A DNA stretch of 64,000 nt from Candidatus Albibeggiatoa sp. nov. NOAA (GTDB lineage: Bacteria > Pseudomonadota > Gammaproteobacteria > Beggiatoales > Beggiatoaceae): the NCBI GenBank assembly GCA_025800385.1, contig JAOXRS010000007.1, forward strand, positions 1-64,000. The letters are read 5' to 3'. Every line of letters begins with the position of its first letter. Position 1 is the first letter of the stretch. Shown in pieces: positions 36,636 through 44,976 of this stretch. The notes under the pieces are model-generated. The model saw only the letters and a program-made list of their open reading frames with translations. It was not told the DNA's origin and did not search any database. The translations under genes were made by a program, and so were the position numbers.

Positions 36636-37637
36636 TTAAGAACTACCAAAAAATCCACTTATCCATTTCCATAAAATAACTAAACCCGCGAAAATACCTA
36701 ACCCTTTTAAAACAGAATAATATTCTTTTCCTATGGATTGTAAAATTTTTAATTTTTCTAAACCTTTATCTGCTTTTTTAGGCAAAGAAAATTTAGGTTG
36801 ATAGTCTTCATAATCGCTTTTCCAATCAATCAGCTGAGAAGTCAAAGAAACATCTTCATCAATCAAACTGTCTAGACAAAATTGAAAAAAACAATATTTA
36901 TCTCGATGCTCATAACACGTTCTTGTAAAATCACTCAATTCAATATCTGATAAATCAGGATAATGACGTTGAATTTCTATTCGCATATTTTTCAAGCTTA
37001 ACTTTCGCAAATAAGTTTTTTCCAAATCTAACTTTGATTTACTATGAATTTTACCATTGATATATATCCAACTATGGTTATGTGGTTTTTGCGTTGCACA
37101 CAATAAGCTAATATTCGATTGCTGTTTTAAACTATTTAAATTATCAAAAAATTTCATATCATATTTCGCATCTAAATCAGGTGTATTTAACAACGCATCA
37201 AAATAGTTCAATAACAAGATCACTCGACAATCTAACTTTTCCAATGCCGTCACCAAAGTTGCAAAATCCAACGACTCCAGTTCTCTACTCTGTTGACATC
37301 CAGCCCAAATTGCGCCGATCAAACCTTGATAACTCTGGTGGTAACTTTTGACATTGACCAATACCACAATCACATTATCCAATGCTATATGCTGAATATC
37401 CTCCAACACACGACTACAACCCTCAATATCTTCACCAATAAAATTCACCGAATGGTTCTCTAACAAAGCCTTAACCACTTGCTCCGTTTTTGTTGGATGT
37501 AAACAATGTGAATAACCCATAACAACTGACCCAGCCGCCGCACAAAAAGTACATTTTGCCGAGCTTATTGAAAAATAACAATACAAATAATGGTTTTTAA
37601 CCAAAGAGGAAGGAGCAAGCAACAGATTTATATCCAT
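36636..37637 (-). CDS. Degenerate P-loop ATPase-like protein with C-terminal membrane anchor
   Basis: The 333-residue protein is not a named family to me. At about residues 64-78 VNFIGEDIEGCSRVLEDI sits where related NTPases would have a Walker A loop (G-x4-GK-S/T), but the lysine is replaced by Cys. At about 140-152 CRVILLLNYFDALL resembles a Walker B with Asn for Asp. It therefore looks like a nucleotide-binding fold that has lost catalysis. A membrane helix lies at the C-terminus (GLGIFAGLVILWKWI, about 313-329). The Cys-rich first 40 residues are uncertain, and the start could be Met40. It is 75 bases upstream of the membrane AAA gene on the same strand, so the two may work together. Confidence 0.6.
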   Translation of the reverse strand: MDINLLLAPSSLVKNHYLYCYFSISSAKCTFCAAAGSVVMGYSHCLHPTKTEQVVKALLENHSVNFIGEDIEGCSRVLEDIQHIALDNVIVVLVNVKSYHQSYQGLIGAIWAGCQQSRELESLDFATLVTALEKLDCRVILLLNYFDALLNTPDLDAKYDMKFFDNLNSLKQQSNISLLCATQKPHNHSWIYINGKIHSKSKLDLEKTYLRKLSLKNMRIEIQRHYPDLSDIELSDFTRTCYEHRDKYCFFQFCLDSLIDEDVSLTSQLIDWKSDYEDYQPKFSLPKKADKGLEKLKILQSIGKEYYSVLKGLGIFAGLVILWKWISGFFGSS

Positions 37638-37672
37638 AAACTGCTAAAAAAGTGTGAAATGACTGTAAGAAA

Positions 37673-40525
37673 CTAAGTTGACGCTAAATGCTGTTGTACA
37701 ATCTGAATAATCTCATCATCTTCAAAATTATGCGCAAGTTGTTGCATTTGTTGAGTAAAAGGTTTGAGGGTTGGGTTTTCCTGCTCCATATGGGTTAAAA
37801 AATCTAAAATTCCCTGAATATCACCCATTTTTGCCGCTTCTAATAAAACATTTAATTCCTCAATTTGTGGCCAAACCATAGACTGATTGGCATCAGCATC
37901 ATCTTGTGCCTGATCTTGATAAGCATCATAAGTTTCCTCATAAATCCAACTTAAATGCAGCTGTTCTTGTAACTTATTTAATAAATCGTCCACTACAAAC
38001 GGCTTAGGCAAGAAATCATTACAACCTGCTGCAATGCTTTGTTCTTTATGAAACTCAAATACGCTAGTTGAAGCAACAATAATTGGAATATGCTGGGTTT
38101 GTATATGCTTTTTAATTAAGCGCGTGGCTTCAAAACCATCCATAATCGGCATTACTAAATCCATAAAAATCAAATCAGGTAATAATGTTTTGGCTTTCTC
38201 AACGCCTTCTTGACCATTCGCCGCATCAACCACCATAAACCCAAGCGGCGTTAACAAATTCTGCATCACCAAGAAATTTTCTTTTTTATCATCCACAACT
38301 AAAATCGTGCGTGTATGTCCTTCAAAACCAACAGTGATTAACTTCTCTACTTTTTCAGTTTTAATCAAATAAGACACATCATCTAATTCGAGTTCAAACC
38401 AAAATATACTACCTTTGCCTATTTCACTAGATACCTCCAACTGTCCACCCATGGCCTTGACTAAACGCTGGGTAATCGACAAACCTAAACCTGTACCCTC
38501 TGATTTATGCAAAGTATCACTCACTTGATGAAATGGTTTAAAAATAGAACCTATATCTTTCTCCGCAATACCGATACCTGTATCCTCTATGCAAAACAAC
38601 ATCTTATTATCATGATAATCTAATTTTAACGTCACCCCACCATGCTCAGTAAACTTAATCGCATTGCCCAACAAATTAATCAAAACTTGACGCAAACATT
38701 TTTCATCAACCCGAATTCCTCTGGGCAAATAAGATAATGGTTCGTAGTTAAAAGCAATATGCTTCTGCTGCGCACGAATATGAAATAGATCAGAGACTTC
38801 TTGCATAAACTCATCAAAGTTCACATCTGTTGGGTATAACTCCACTTTGCCCGCTTCAATTTTAGCTAAATCCAAAATATCATTAATCAATGTCAGCAAA
38901 TAACTGCCGCTGCGATAAATAATGCCTACGCCTTCTTTTTGATGGTTTGTCAGGCCTTCATCACGTTGTAAAATTTGGGCATAACCTAAAATCCCATTCA
39001 GCGGTGTGCGCAATTCATGACTCATATTGGCTAAAAATACACTTTTAGAATGATTAGCCATTTCCGCAGCTTCTTTTGCTTTTAACAATGCTTGCTCGGT
39101 TTGTTTACGCTCAGTAATATCGCGGAATAAACACAAAATACCCGTGACTTGATTATGCGTATCATGCAATGGAATTTTACTGATTTCAGCCCAATAAAAA
39201 TTATTTTCTTTGTCAAAATGCGGGATTTTCTCTTCAACATACAACGATGACTGATTGCTCTGAATGACTTTTTTATCATCCTCATAAAACTGGTCTGCTA
39301 AATCGTGCCACACTAAATCAGCGTCTGTTTTACCTACAATCTCATGTATATCGTGAATATGATGGATGTTGGCAAACGCTTCATTACAGCCTAAATAAAC
39401 CGAATTTTTATCCTTCCAAAATACCAAGTCAGGAATATTGTTAATCACCGAACGTAAGACGATTTCCTTTTCTTGTAATTGTACATTTGCCTGCCGTTTG
39501 GCTTCTAGCGCATCAGCTAATGATTGCACCATTTGATTAAACGATTTACCCAATTGCCCGATTTCGTCTTTGGTTGCAAAAGAGACCCTGACTGATAGAT
39601 CACCTTGACTTAATTTTAAAGAGGCTTCGCGTAATTCCGTAATCGGTTTTAAGGTGTAGCGGGCAAATACTAAAATCACTATCATTGCAATAAAAGCCAA
39701 CAAAATAGCACCAACCATGGTTTGATTTCTTAGTTTAATCACTTCTGCAAAAGCGTCTTGGGCTGGGTAATGCAGAATCAATGTCCATTGATTACCTTTA
39801 AAATTTAAATAGCCTAACTCTTTCGCGGATACCACCAAGTTATTTTGACGTAACTCAACCAATAACTCATCTATGGATACTTTTAAACCTCGTCGCATGG
39901 TGCTGCGGTTATAACTGGAATAAAGTACTAAACCATTTTTATCTAATAATTCTGTCCCAATATTGTGAATCGCCTTTTGATTATCACCCAAAATATAATA
40001 TAAAGAACTGACAGGAATCCGTGACACAACGGCGGTAAATAATGTGGAGGTTTTAATAGGAGAGGCCACATAAATCACAGAACGTCTTAAATATTCTGAA
40101 TGGCCAATACTGATAATGGTTTCACCTGCAAGTAACTGCTCCCAGCGTGGTCGAGGAATATTAACTGTAGTACCAACCAAACCTTCTGTATCAATAATCA
40201 CCTGACGTTGAGCATCAACCAAAGACAGAGAAAGATAAGCATTATGGGCATTGCGATGCTTAATCAGATGTTTGGTTATATCAAGGTGTAAGGTTTCTGC
40301 TTCAACAAAAAGGGTATCATTCGCCATAATCCGTGTATCAGCCATCCGTTCGAATAGAAAGCGGTCAACTTTATCTATGGTTTGTATGGCACGTTCTTGC
40401 AGATTATAGATAATTTGCTTTTCGACATGGTCTAAAATATTTTGGGTTAACAATATTAAAGTGGGCAAAATAATACCCAACACCATGCCAAAATAGAGCA
40501 AAATCAGCTTGGTTGATAGTTTCAT
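37673..40525 (-). CDS. Cache-HAMP-PAS hybrid histidine kinase with receiver domain
   Basis: The 950-residue membrane kinase has helix 1 (about 5-27), a periplasmic Cache-type sensor (about 30-270), helix 2 (about 275-297), HAMP (298-350), PAS (about 360-480, VFWKDKNSVYLGCNEAF), HisKA (SHELRTPLNG, His near 505), HATPase (NAIKFT, DTGIGI, GTGLGL), a receiver (VVDDKKENF, FMDLVMP with Asp near 788, LPKPF) and a roughly 70-residue helical tail. The tail resembles that of the giant kinase at 27754. The gene starts 2 bases after the stop of a substrate-binding lipoprotein, which is therefore its likely periplasmic ligand-binding partner. Confidence 0.92.
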   Translation of the reverse strand: MKLSTKLILLYFGMVLGIILPTLILLTQNILDHVEKQIIYNLQERAIQTIDKVDRFLFERMADTRIMANDTLFVEAETLHLDITKHLIKHRNAHNAYLSLSLVDAQRQVIIDTEGLVGTTVNIPRPRWEQLLAGETIISIGHSEYLRRSVIYVASPIKTSTLFTAVVSRIPVSSLYYILGDNQKAIHNIGTELLDKNGLVLYSSYNRSTMRRGLKVSIDELLVELRQNNLVVSAKELGYLNFKGNQWTLILHYPAQDAFAEVIKLRNQTMVGAILLAFIAMIVILVFARYTLKPITELREASLKLSQGDLSVRVSFATKDEIGQLGKSFNQMVQSLADALEAKRQANVQLQEKEIVLRSVINNIPDLVFWKDKNSVYLGCNEAFANIHHIHDIHEIVGKTDADLVWHDLADQFYEDDKKVIQSNQSSLYVEEKIPHFDKENNFYWAEISKIPLHDTHNQVTGILCLFRDITERKQTEQALLKAKEAAEMANHSKSVFLANMSHELRTPLNGILGYAQILQRDEGLTNHQKEGVGIIYRSGSYLLTLINDILDLAKIEAGKVELYPTDVNFDEFMQEVSDLFHIRAQQKHIAFNYEPLSYLPRGIRVDEKCLRQVLINLLGNAIKFTEHGGVTLKLDYHDNKMLFCIEDTGIGIAEKDIGSIFKPFHQVSDTLHKSEGTGLGLSITQRLVKAMGGQLEVSSEIGKGSIFWFELELDDVSYLIKTEKVEKLITVGFEGHTRTILVVDDKKENFLVMQNLLTPLGFMVVDAANGQEGVEKAKTLLPDLIFMDLVMPIMDGFEATRLIKKHIQTQHIPIIVASTSVFEFHKEQSIAAGCNDFLPKPFVVDDLLNKLQEQLHLSWIYEETYDAYQDQAQDDADANQSMVWPQIEELNVLLEAAKMGDIQGILDFLTHMEQENPTLKPFTQQMQQLAHNFEDDEIIQIVQQHLAST

Positions 40526-40527
40526 CG

Positions 40528-41493
40528 CTACGGTACAGCTTGTATAAATTGAGCGTTAATCACCGCATTTAAATCAGGTTGGATAATGAATTGCCCTTTT
40601 TGCATGAAAAAATCAATGGTAATCTGTCCTGACTGAAACATCGTACCGTTTGCTTGCATGGCCGCAATATTTTCTTCCAATGGCAATAAATGTAATTGCT
40701 GCACCCCTTGAGACATTTCAGCTTCTGAAATACCTTCAGCTTTTGCCATAATGCTGATCGCCTCATCATAGTGTGTTTGCACAAATTGATAGGCTTCGAC
40801 CAAGGCATTCACAACCGCTTGTACATCTTCTGGGCGTTGTTCAATCGTGTCGGTATGAAAGCTTAATACATCCAGTACTACCCCCGGTACATCACCCGCT
40901 TTGCCCAATATTTTATAGCCTTTTTGCAATGCTTCTGTCACTTGTGGTTCCCACGTATGCCCTGCCTGAATTTGGCCTGAATCCAGTGCATCAACCACTT
41001 GGCTGGCTAAAATATTGGCGGTTTTAAATTCACCTTCTTGCAAGCCTGCTCTTTCCATCAACTTGAATACCAATAGCTGTGAAAATGTGCCCACGCCTTC
41101 AAATGAAACGGTTTTATCTTTTAAATCACTTAAGTTTTGATATTCAGGCAAACCAATCACAACATCAGCACTATCTGAGTAATCAGCAACATAGACAATT
41201 TGAGTGAGAATGCCTTTGACATTGAGAGAAAAGACATCGGTTGAAGCTAAAAAAATGCCTTCGGCTTCACCCATTTCATATAACTTTAACGCTTCTTCAT
41301 AATCAGTTTGATACTGCAGATTGACATTTACGCCATACTTTTCAAAAAAACCTTTTTCTTGTGCCACAAAGGCATAGGCGTACCCCGGCCACAAATTAAT
41401 ACTGATGTTTAAGGGCTTCTTTTCGGTTTCGGGCGTAGAGCTTGTACAAGCTGTCAAAAAGACAATAAACCAAGCTAAAGCAATATGTTTCAT
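40528..41493 (-). CDS. ABC-type substrate-binding lipoprotein (NMT1/SsuA-like)
   Basis: The 321-residue protein begins with a lipoprotein signal (FIVFLTACTSS; lipid-anchored Cys16). It continues as a periplasmic binding fold of the NMT1/TauA/SsuA class: ISINLWPGYAYAFVAQEKGFFEKYGVNVNLQ, VSFEGVGTFSQLLVFKLMERAGL and a central hinge. Such proteins bind nitrate, sulfonates, pyrimidines or similar small anions and aromatics; the ligand cannot be read from sequence. No permease or ATPase gene is present. Instead it is followed, after 2 bases, by a membrane histidine kinase, so it probably acts as a sensor co-receptor and not in uptake. Confidence 0.87.
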   Translation of the reverse strand: MKHIALAWFIVFLTACTSSTPETEKKPLNISINLWPGYAYAFVAQEKGFFEKYGVNVNLQYQTDYEEALKLYEMGEAEGIFLASTDVFSLNVKGILTQIVYVADYSDSADVVIGLPEYQNLSDLKDKTVSFEGVGTFSQLLVFKLMERAGLQEGEFKTANILASQVVDALDSGQIQAGHTWEPQVTEALQKGYKILGKAGDVPGVVLDVLSFHTDTIEQRPEDVQAVVNALVEAYQFVQTHYDEAISIMAKAEGISEAEMSQGVQQLHLLPLEENIAAMQANGTMFQSGQITIDFFMQKGQFIIQPDLNAVINAQFIQAVP

Positions 41494-41727
41494 GAAATAA
41501 CCTCCTATTGAAGAGACGAATACACTTACATATAAACTTGTACTTATTTATGGCAGTTCAATATGTTGCATTGTTCAGATAGATATTGAACCGATTTGAA
41601 ATCAAAGCAATAACAACTTTAAAAATTAATATGACGCTGAGTATAAACGAGATAAAGCTCAGGTTAAATCTGTAGCTAAAAAATGCAAACATTACGCCTT
41701 TTTTACTATTTTAAAACACTTACATCA

Positions 41728-43947
41728 TTAATCGAGTTTGAAAAAAGTGACGCGCTGTTGTAACGCTTTTGCCTGTTGCATCATGGCTTCACTGGTAACT
41801 TCGGACTCTTCAACCAAGGCTGCATTTTGTTGTGTCATCTCGTCCATTTGATTCACTGCCCGATTAACTTGATGAATACCAGAGGATTGTTCTTTGCTCG
41901 CTGCAGCAATTTCGGCCACGATGTCAGAAACTTTTTTCACTGAAACGACAATATCTTCTAAGGTTTCACCTGATTTATTCACTAACTTTTGACCTTCTAA
42001 AATTCTGTCATTACTGTCTTGAATGAGGGCTTTAATCTCTTTGGCGGCGGCTGCACTGCGTTGGGCTAAACTTCTTACTTCGCTTGCAACCACAGCAAAT
42101 CCTCGCCCATGGTCGCCTGCTCGGGCTGCTTCCACTGCGGCGTTTAATGCTAACAAGTTGGTTTGAAAAGCAATTTCATCAATGACACTGGTAATATCGT
42201 TAATTTTTTTGCTACTAAAGGTGATTTCTGTCATGGCCAATATCGCCGTATTGACAATGTCCCCACCAGCTTCGGCTCGACTACGGGCATCCAAGGCTAA
42301 ACTATTAGCGTGTTCAGCATTGTCAGCATTTTGTTGTACGGTACTGGTCATTTGTTCCATCGTGGCTGAGGTTTCTTCAAGTGATGCAGCTTGTTGTTCG
42401 GTGCGCTGACTAAAACTCGTATTACCTTCTGCCAATTGTTCTGCGACGTAAGCCACATCATTCGCGGTTGTTTTAATATCTTGCGCAATATCAGTGAGGA
42501 CTTCCACAGTAGCATTAACATCTTGTTTTAGGCATTCAAATGCGCCGATATATTCGTGTTCAATTTTTTTATTAATTTCACCATTTGCTAAACTTGTAAA
42601 GACTTCTAGCATTTCCGCAAAAATCTGTTGGTTAAAGTCCAAGAACTGGTTAATATTGCAAGAGAAGTTCTTAAATACGCCTTGTTTATTTTCTACATTA
42701 ATTCTGCCTTTAAAATCCCCTTGTGATGCAGCTTGTAAAACACTACTGATTTCATTTTCTAAAGTATCGCGCAATTGGGTTTGCATATTGGAAAATGCGT
42801 GTAGCAGCAAGCCAGTTTCATCTTTAGAGTTGACTTTTATGTTGTTATCTAAAGAGCCTTGTGCAATTCCATTTGCAACACTCACAGCCGTACTGAGTTG
42901 GCAAGTAATGTGACGTAAAATAAAATAACTTAGGATCAGTGCAAACAAAATAACAGCAATGGTTGTAAATAGGATTATATTAAACTCTATCGCTGCATTA
43001 TTATAAGCACTTGTTGCTTTGGTTAATAAATCTTGAACCAGCTTATCTTCTATGGTTTTGAGTGCTTTAATTTTCTGAGTTTGCATTAGATTCCAGTACT
43101 CAGCAGCAGCCTGTGCTCTACCATTTTGGTCAATAACAGTGTCTTTAATCACGCCATCTGAAGCCGCATTATAAGCAAGCTCCCTGAGTTGATAAATTGC
43201 TTGAGATAGTTCGTCTGTAATATGTTGGTAGAAAAATTCTCGCTGAGACAAGGTCATATAACGCTCGACACTACTTTTAATATACACACGTTCTTGCGTC
43301 ACTAAGTCAATAAATAGCTGAAACTGCCCTTCATCAAAATAACGTTGCTTAAATACTTCAGAGAGTAAAGCCCGTTCAATCCCTGCTTTTTCTCTTGCAA
43401 CCAGAATGTTGAGGAAAGCCAATTCTTGTTTAAAAAATTCTTCATGTACATAAGTATTGGCGAGTGAATTGATTTCAGTAATCAGGTGTACACTGATTTC
43501 ACTGTATTGTTGGATAATTTTATATTCGTGAATATTTCTTATATCTGTGAATTCACGTAAAGGGTGGATTTGATTTAAGATTTGAGAGATTTTTTGTAAA
43601 TCAATTTTTAATTGCTGTGTAATATCATTGCTAAAACTTAAATTTACGATGGCTTGCCTAAATTGTCGTATTTCCTGATCCAACTCTAAACGTGCTTGAG
43701 TGAGTTCTGTCACACCATATTGCCCTTTTAAAAAAGCTGCACTGGTATCCCGCTCAATTTGCATATATTGAATCACTTCATCCAAGTCGGCAGAAAGGTG
43801 AACAATTTCTTGTAAATCACGCATTTCTTGCTTGGTATTGGCTTTTTGCAGCACAACCATGCCAGAGATAAAGAGTAAACTAATTAGAGGAAAAAATAAC
43901 ATCAGAGCAAGCTTATGCTTGATTTTAAAATGTTTTATTAGGCTCAT
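41728..43947 (-). CDS. Methyl-accepting chemotaxis protein with NIT domain
   Basis: The 739-residue receptor has membrane helices at about 15-31 and 312-336. Between them is a periplasmic nitrate/nitrite-sensing-type NIT domain (about 45-300, with the [15 protein letters not shown] core). After a HAMP (about 337-390) and a second HAMP-like stretch comes the methyl-accepting signalling domain with the hairpin tip [21 protein letters not shown] and [15 protein letters not shown]. It ends without a CheR-docking pentapeptide. It should signal to CheA/CheW, which are not in the window. NIT domains are named after nitrate regulation but the ligand here is not proven. Confidence 0.92.
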   Translation of the reverse strand: MSLIKHFKIKHKLALMLFFPLISLLFISGMVVLQKANTKQEMRDLQEIVHLSADLDEVIQYMQIERDTSAAFLKGQYGVTELTQARLELDQEIRQFRQAIVNLSFSNDITQQLKIDLQKISQILNQIHPLREFTDIRNIHEYKIIQQYSEISVHLITEINSLANTYVHEEFFKQELAFLNILVAREKAGIERALLSEVFKQRYFDEGQFQLFIDLVTQERVYIKSSVERYMTLSQREFFYQHITDELSQAIYQLRELAYNAASDGVIKDTVIDQNGRAQAAAEYWNLMQTQKIKALKTIEDKLVQDLLTKATSAYNNAAIEFNIILFTTIAVILFALILSYFILRHITCQLSTAVSVANGIAQGSLDNNIKVNSKDETGLLLHAFSNMQTQLRDTLENEISSVLQAASQGDFKGRINVENKQGVFKNFSCNINQFLDFNQQIFAEMLEVFTSLANGEINKKIEHEYIGAFECLKQDVNATVEVLTDIAQDIKTTANDVAYVAEQLAEGNTSFSQRTEQQAASLEETSATMEQMTSTVQQNADNAEHANSLALDARSRAEAGGDIVNTAILAMTEITFSSKKINDITSVIDEIAFQTNLLALNAAVEAARAGDHGRGFAVVASEVRSLAQRSAAAAKEIKALIQDSNDRILEGQKLVNKSGETLEDIVVSVKKVSDIVAEIAAASKEQSSGIHQVNRAVNQMDEMTQQNAALVEESEVTSEAMMQQAKALQQRVTFFKLD

Positions 43948-44150
43948 TCACTTCTCCCCTAGCAATGAAAGTTCCATATCAAGTATTTTAATCCACGGCC
44001 ATTATACAAACTTTATGCATAACACATGTTTCAAATATACATTTTTTTTATGGTATTTATAGCTCATTCCATCTAAAAAAGGCAACAATCTAATTTTAGA
44101 AAATGGTTTATGAAGGCGTTTTGTTGTGTCATGATTAAGTTTTAAATGAC

Positions 44151-44633
44151 ATGGGCGTTTTAATGATGTCTGAGCCACGAAAAACATTACCTGTATCTGA
44201 AACCGATAAGCTGTTTGACGAAGTGTATCGTAAGGCATTTGCAGAAGAGTTGACGAAGCAGCCTGAGCGATTTGATGAGTTGAGTAAAGCTTTGTTTACT
44301 ATTGAGTTGGGTTCACTCAGCGTTTATACATTACTACTTAAGTTTTTGATTAAACAATATATTACATTATTTTGGCCATTTGTTGTTATCACTTATGTTT
44401 GTTGGATTATTGCAATGATATGGACTTTAAAAGGTTTTATGCCGAAAGAATATGCCGTATTAGGCAGTCAAACCCAAAGAGGAGAAGTGTTAAGTTTTGA
44501 AGATAAAAAGCTCACAATTGCTGAATTTTATCAGGCCGTAACTGAACATAAAAAAGCCAAATTGTTTACAGCGATTAAATGGTTTGTCGCAGGTTTGTTA
44601 TGTATTTTTATTTCCTTAATTGTTAATATTTAA
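44151..44633 (+). CDS. Two-helix membrane protein, unknown
   Basis: The 160-residue protein is not recognised. A charged N-terminal region (about 8-50, FDEVYRKAFAEELTKQPERFDELSKALF) is followed by a membrane helix pair (about 52-92, including LFWPFVVITYVCWIIAMIW) and a third near the C-terminus (about 140-158). Met5 or Met6 may be the true start; no ribosome site is convincing for any of them. Its stop overlaps or abuts a zinc-ribbon gene, and the CHAT-domain gene follows, so these three form a possible operon. Confidence 0.55.
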   Translation: MGVLMMSEPRKTLPVSETDKLFDEVYRKAFAEELTKQPERFDELSKALFTIELGSLSVYTLLLKFLIKQYITLFWPFVVITYVCWIIAMIWTLKGFMPKEYAVLGSQTQRGEVLSFEDKKLTIAEFYQAVTEHKKAKLFTAIKWFVAGLLCIFISLIVNI

Positions 44634-44664
44634 TGTGTGGAAAAATACTAAAAGGATGTTGAGA

Positions 44665-44922
44665 GTGGAGAAAACAATTACTTTTCAATGCCATCATTGT
44701 CATGGCACTTTTCCAAAGCAAGTCAAAATTATAGATAAGCCAAGCCCTAATATTGTGTATGAGTTTACCCAATGCCCTCATTGCGAAATAGATTGTAAGT
44801 TGGAATTGCATGAACATGAAGTACTGTCAACAAATGTGACAAGAAGTGGAGAGTCTCAACAGCAAAATACCGATTTAAGCCATTTAGATGGGCGGGTTTT
44901 TAGCACCAAGCCAATAAGTTAA
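44665..44922 (+). CDS. Small zinc-ribbon protein
   Basis: The 85-residue protein from this GTG holds two Cys pairs, CHHC near residues 9-12 and CPHC near 37-40, spaced as a zinc ribbon, then a disordered polar tail. I start at the GTG because AAGGA lies 8 bases before it. Upstream starts (ATG 44656 or the frame from 44620) would add residues that overlap the preceding gene. It could bind nucleic acid or a protein; nothing more can be said. It sits just before the CHAT gene. Confidence 0.5.
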   Translation: MEKTITFQCHHCHGTFPKQVKIIDKPSPNIVYEFTQCPHCEIDCKLELHEHEVLSTNVTRSGESQQQNTDLSHLDGRVFSTKPIS

Positions 44923-44937
44923 GTCACTGTTTTAAAT

Positions 44938-44965
44938 AATTCATAATTCATAATTCATAATTCAT
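44938..44965. repeat. Four tandem AATTCAT heptamers upstream of the CHAT gene
   Basis: Four perfect 7-bp units (44938-44944, 44945-44951, 44952-44958, 44959-44965) end 11 bases before the ATG of the CHAT-domain gene. The unit is not a multiple of three. Slippage would shift the distance between any promoter or upstream gene and the start. Confidence 0.9.
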
Positions 44966-44976
44966 GAGCCTCTCCT

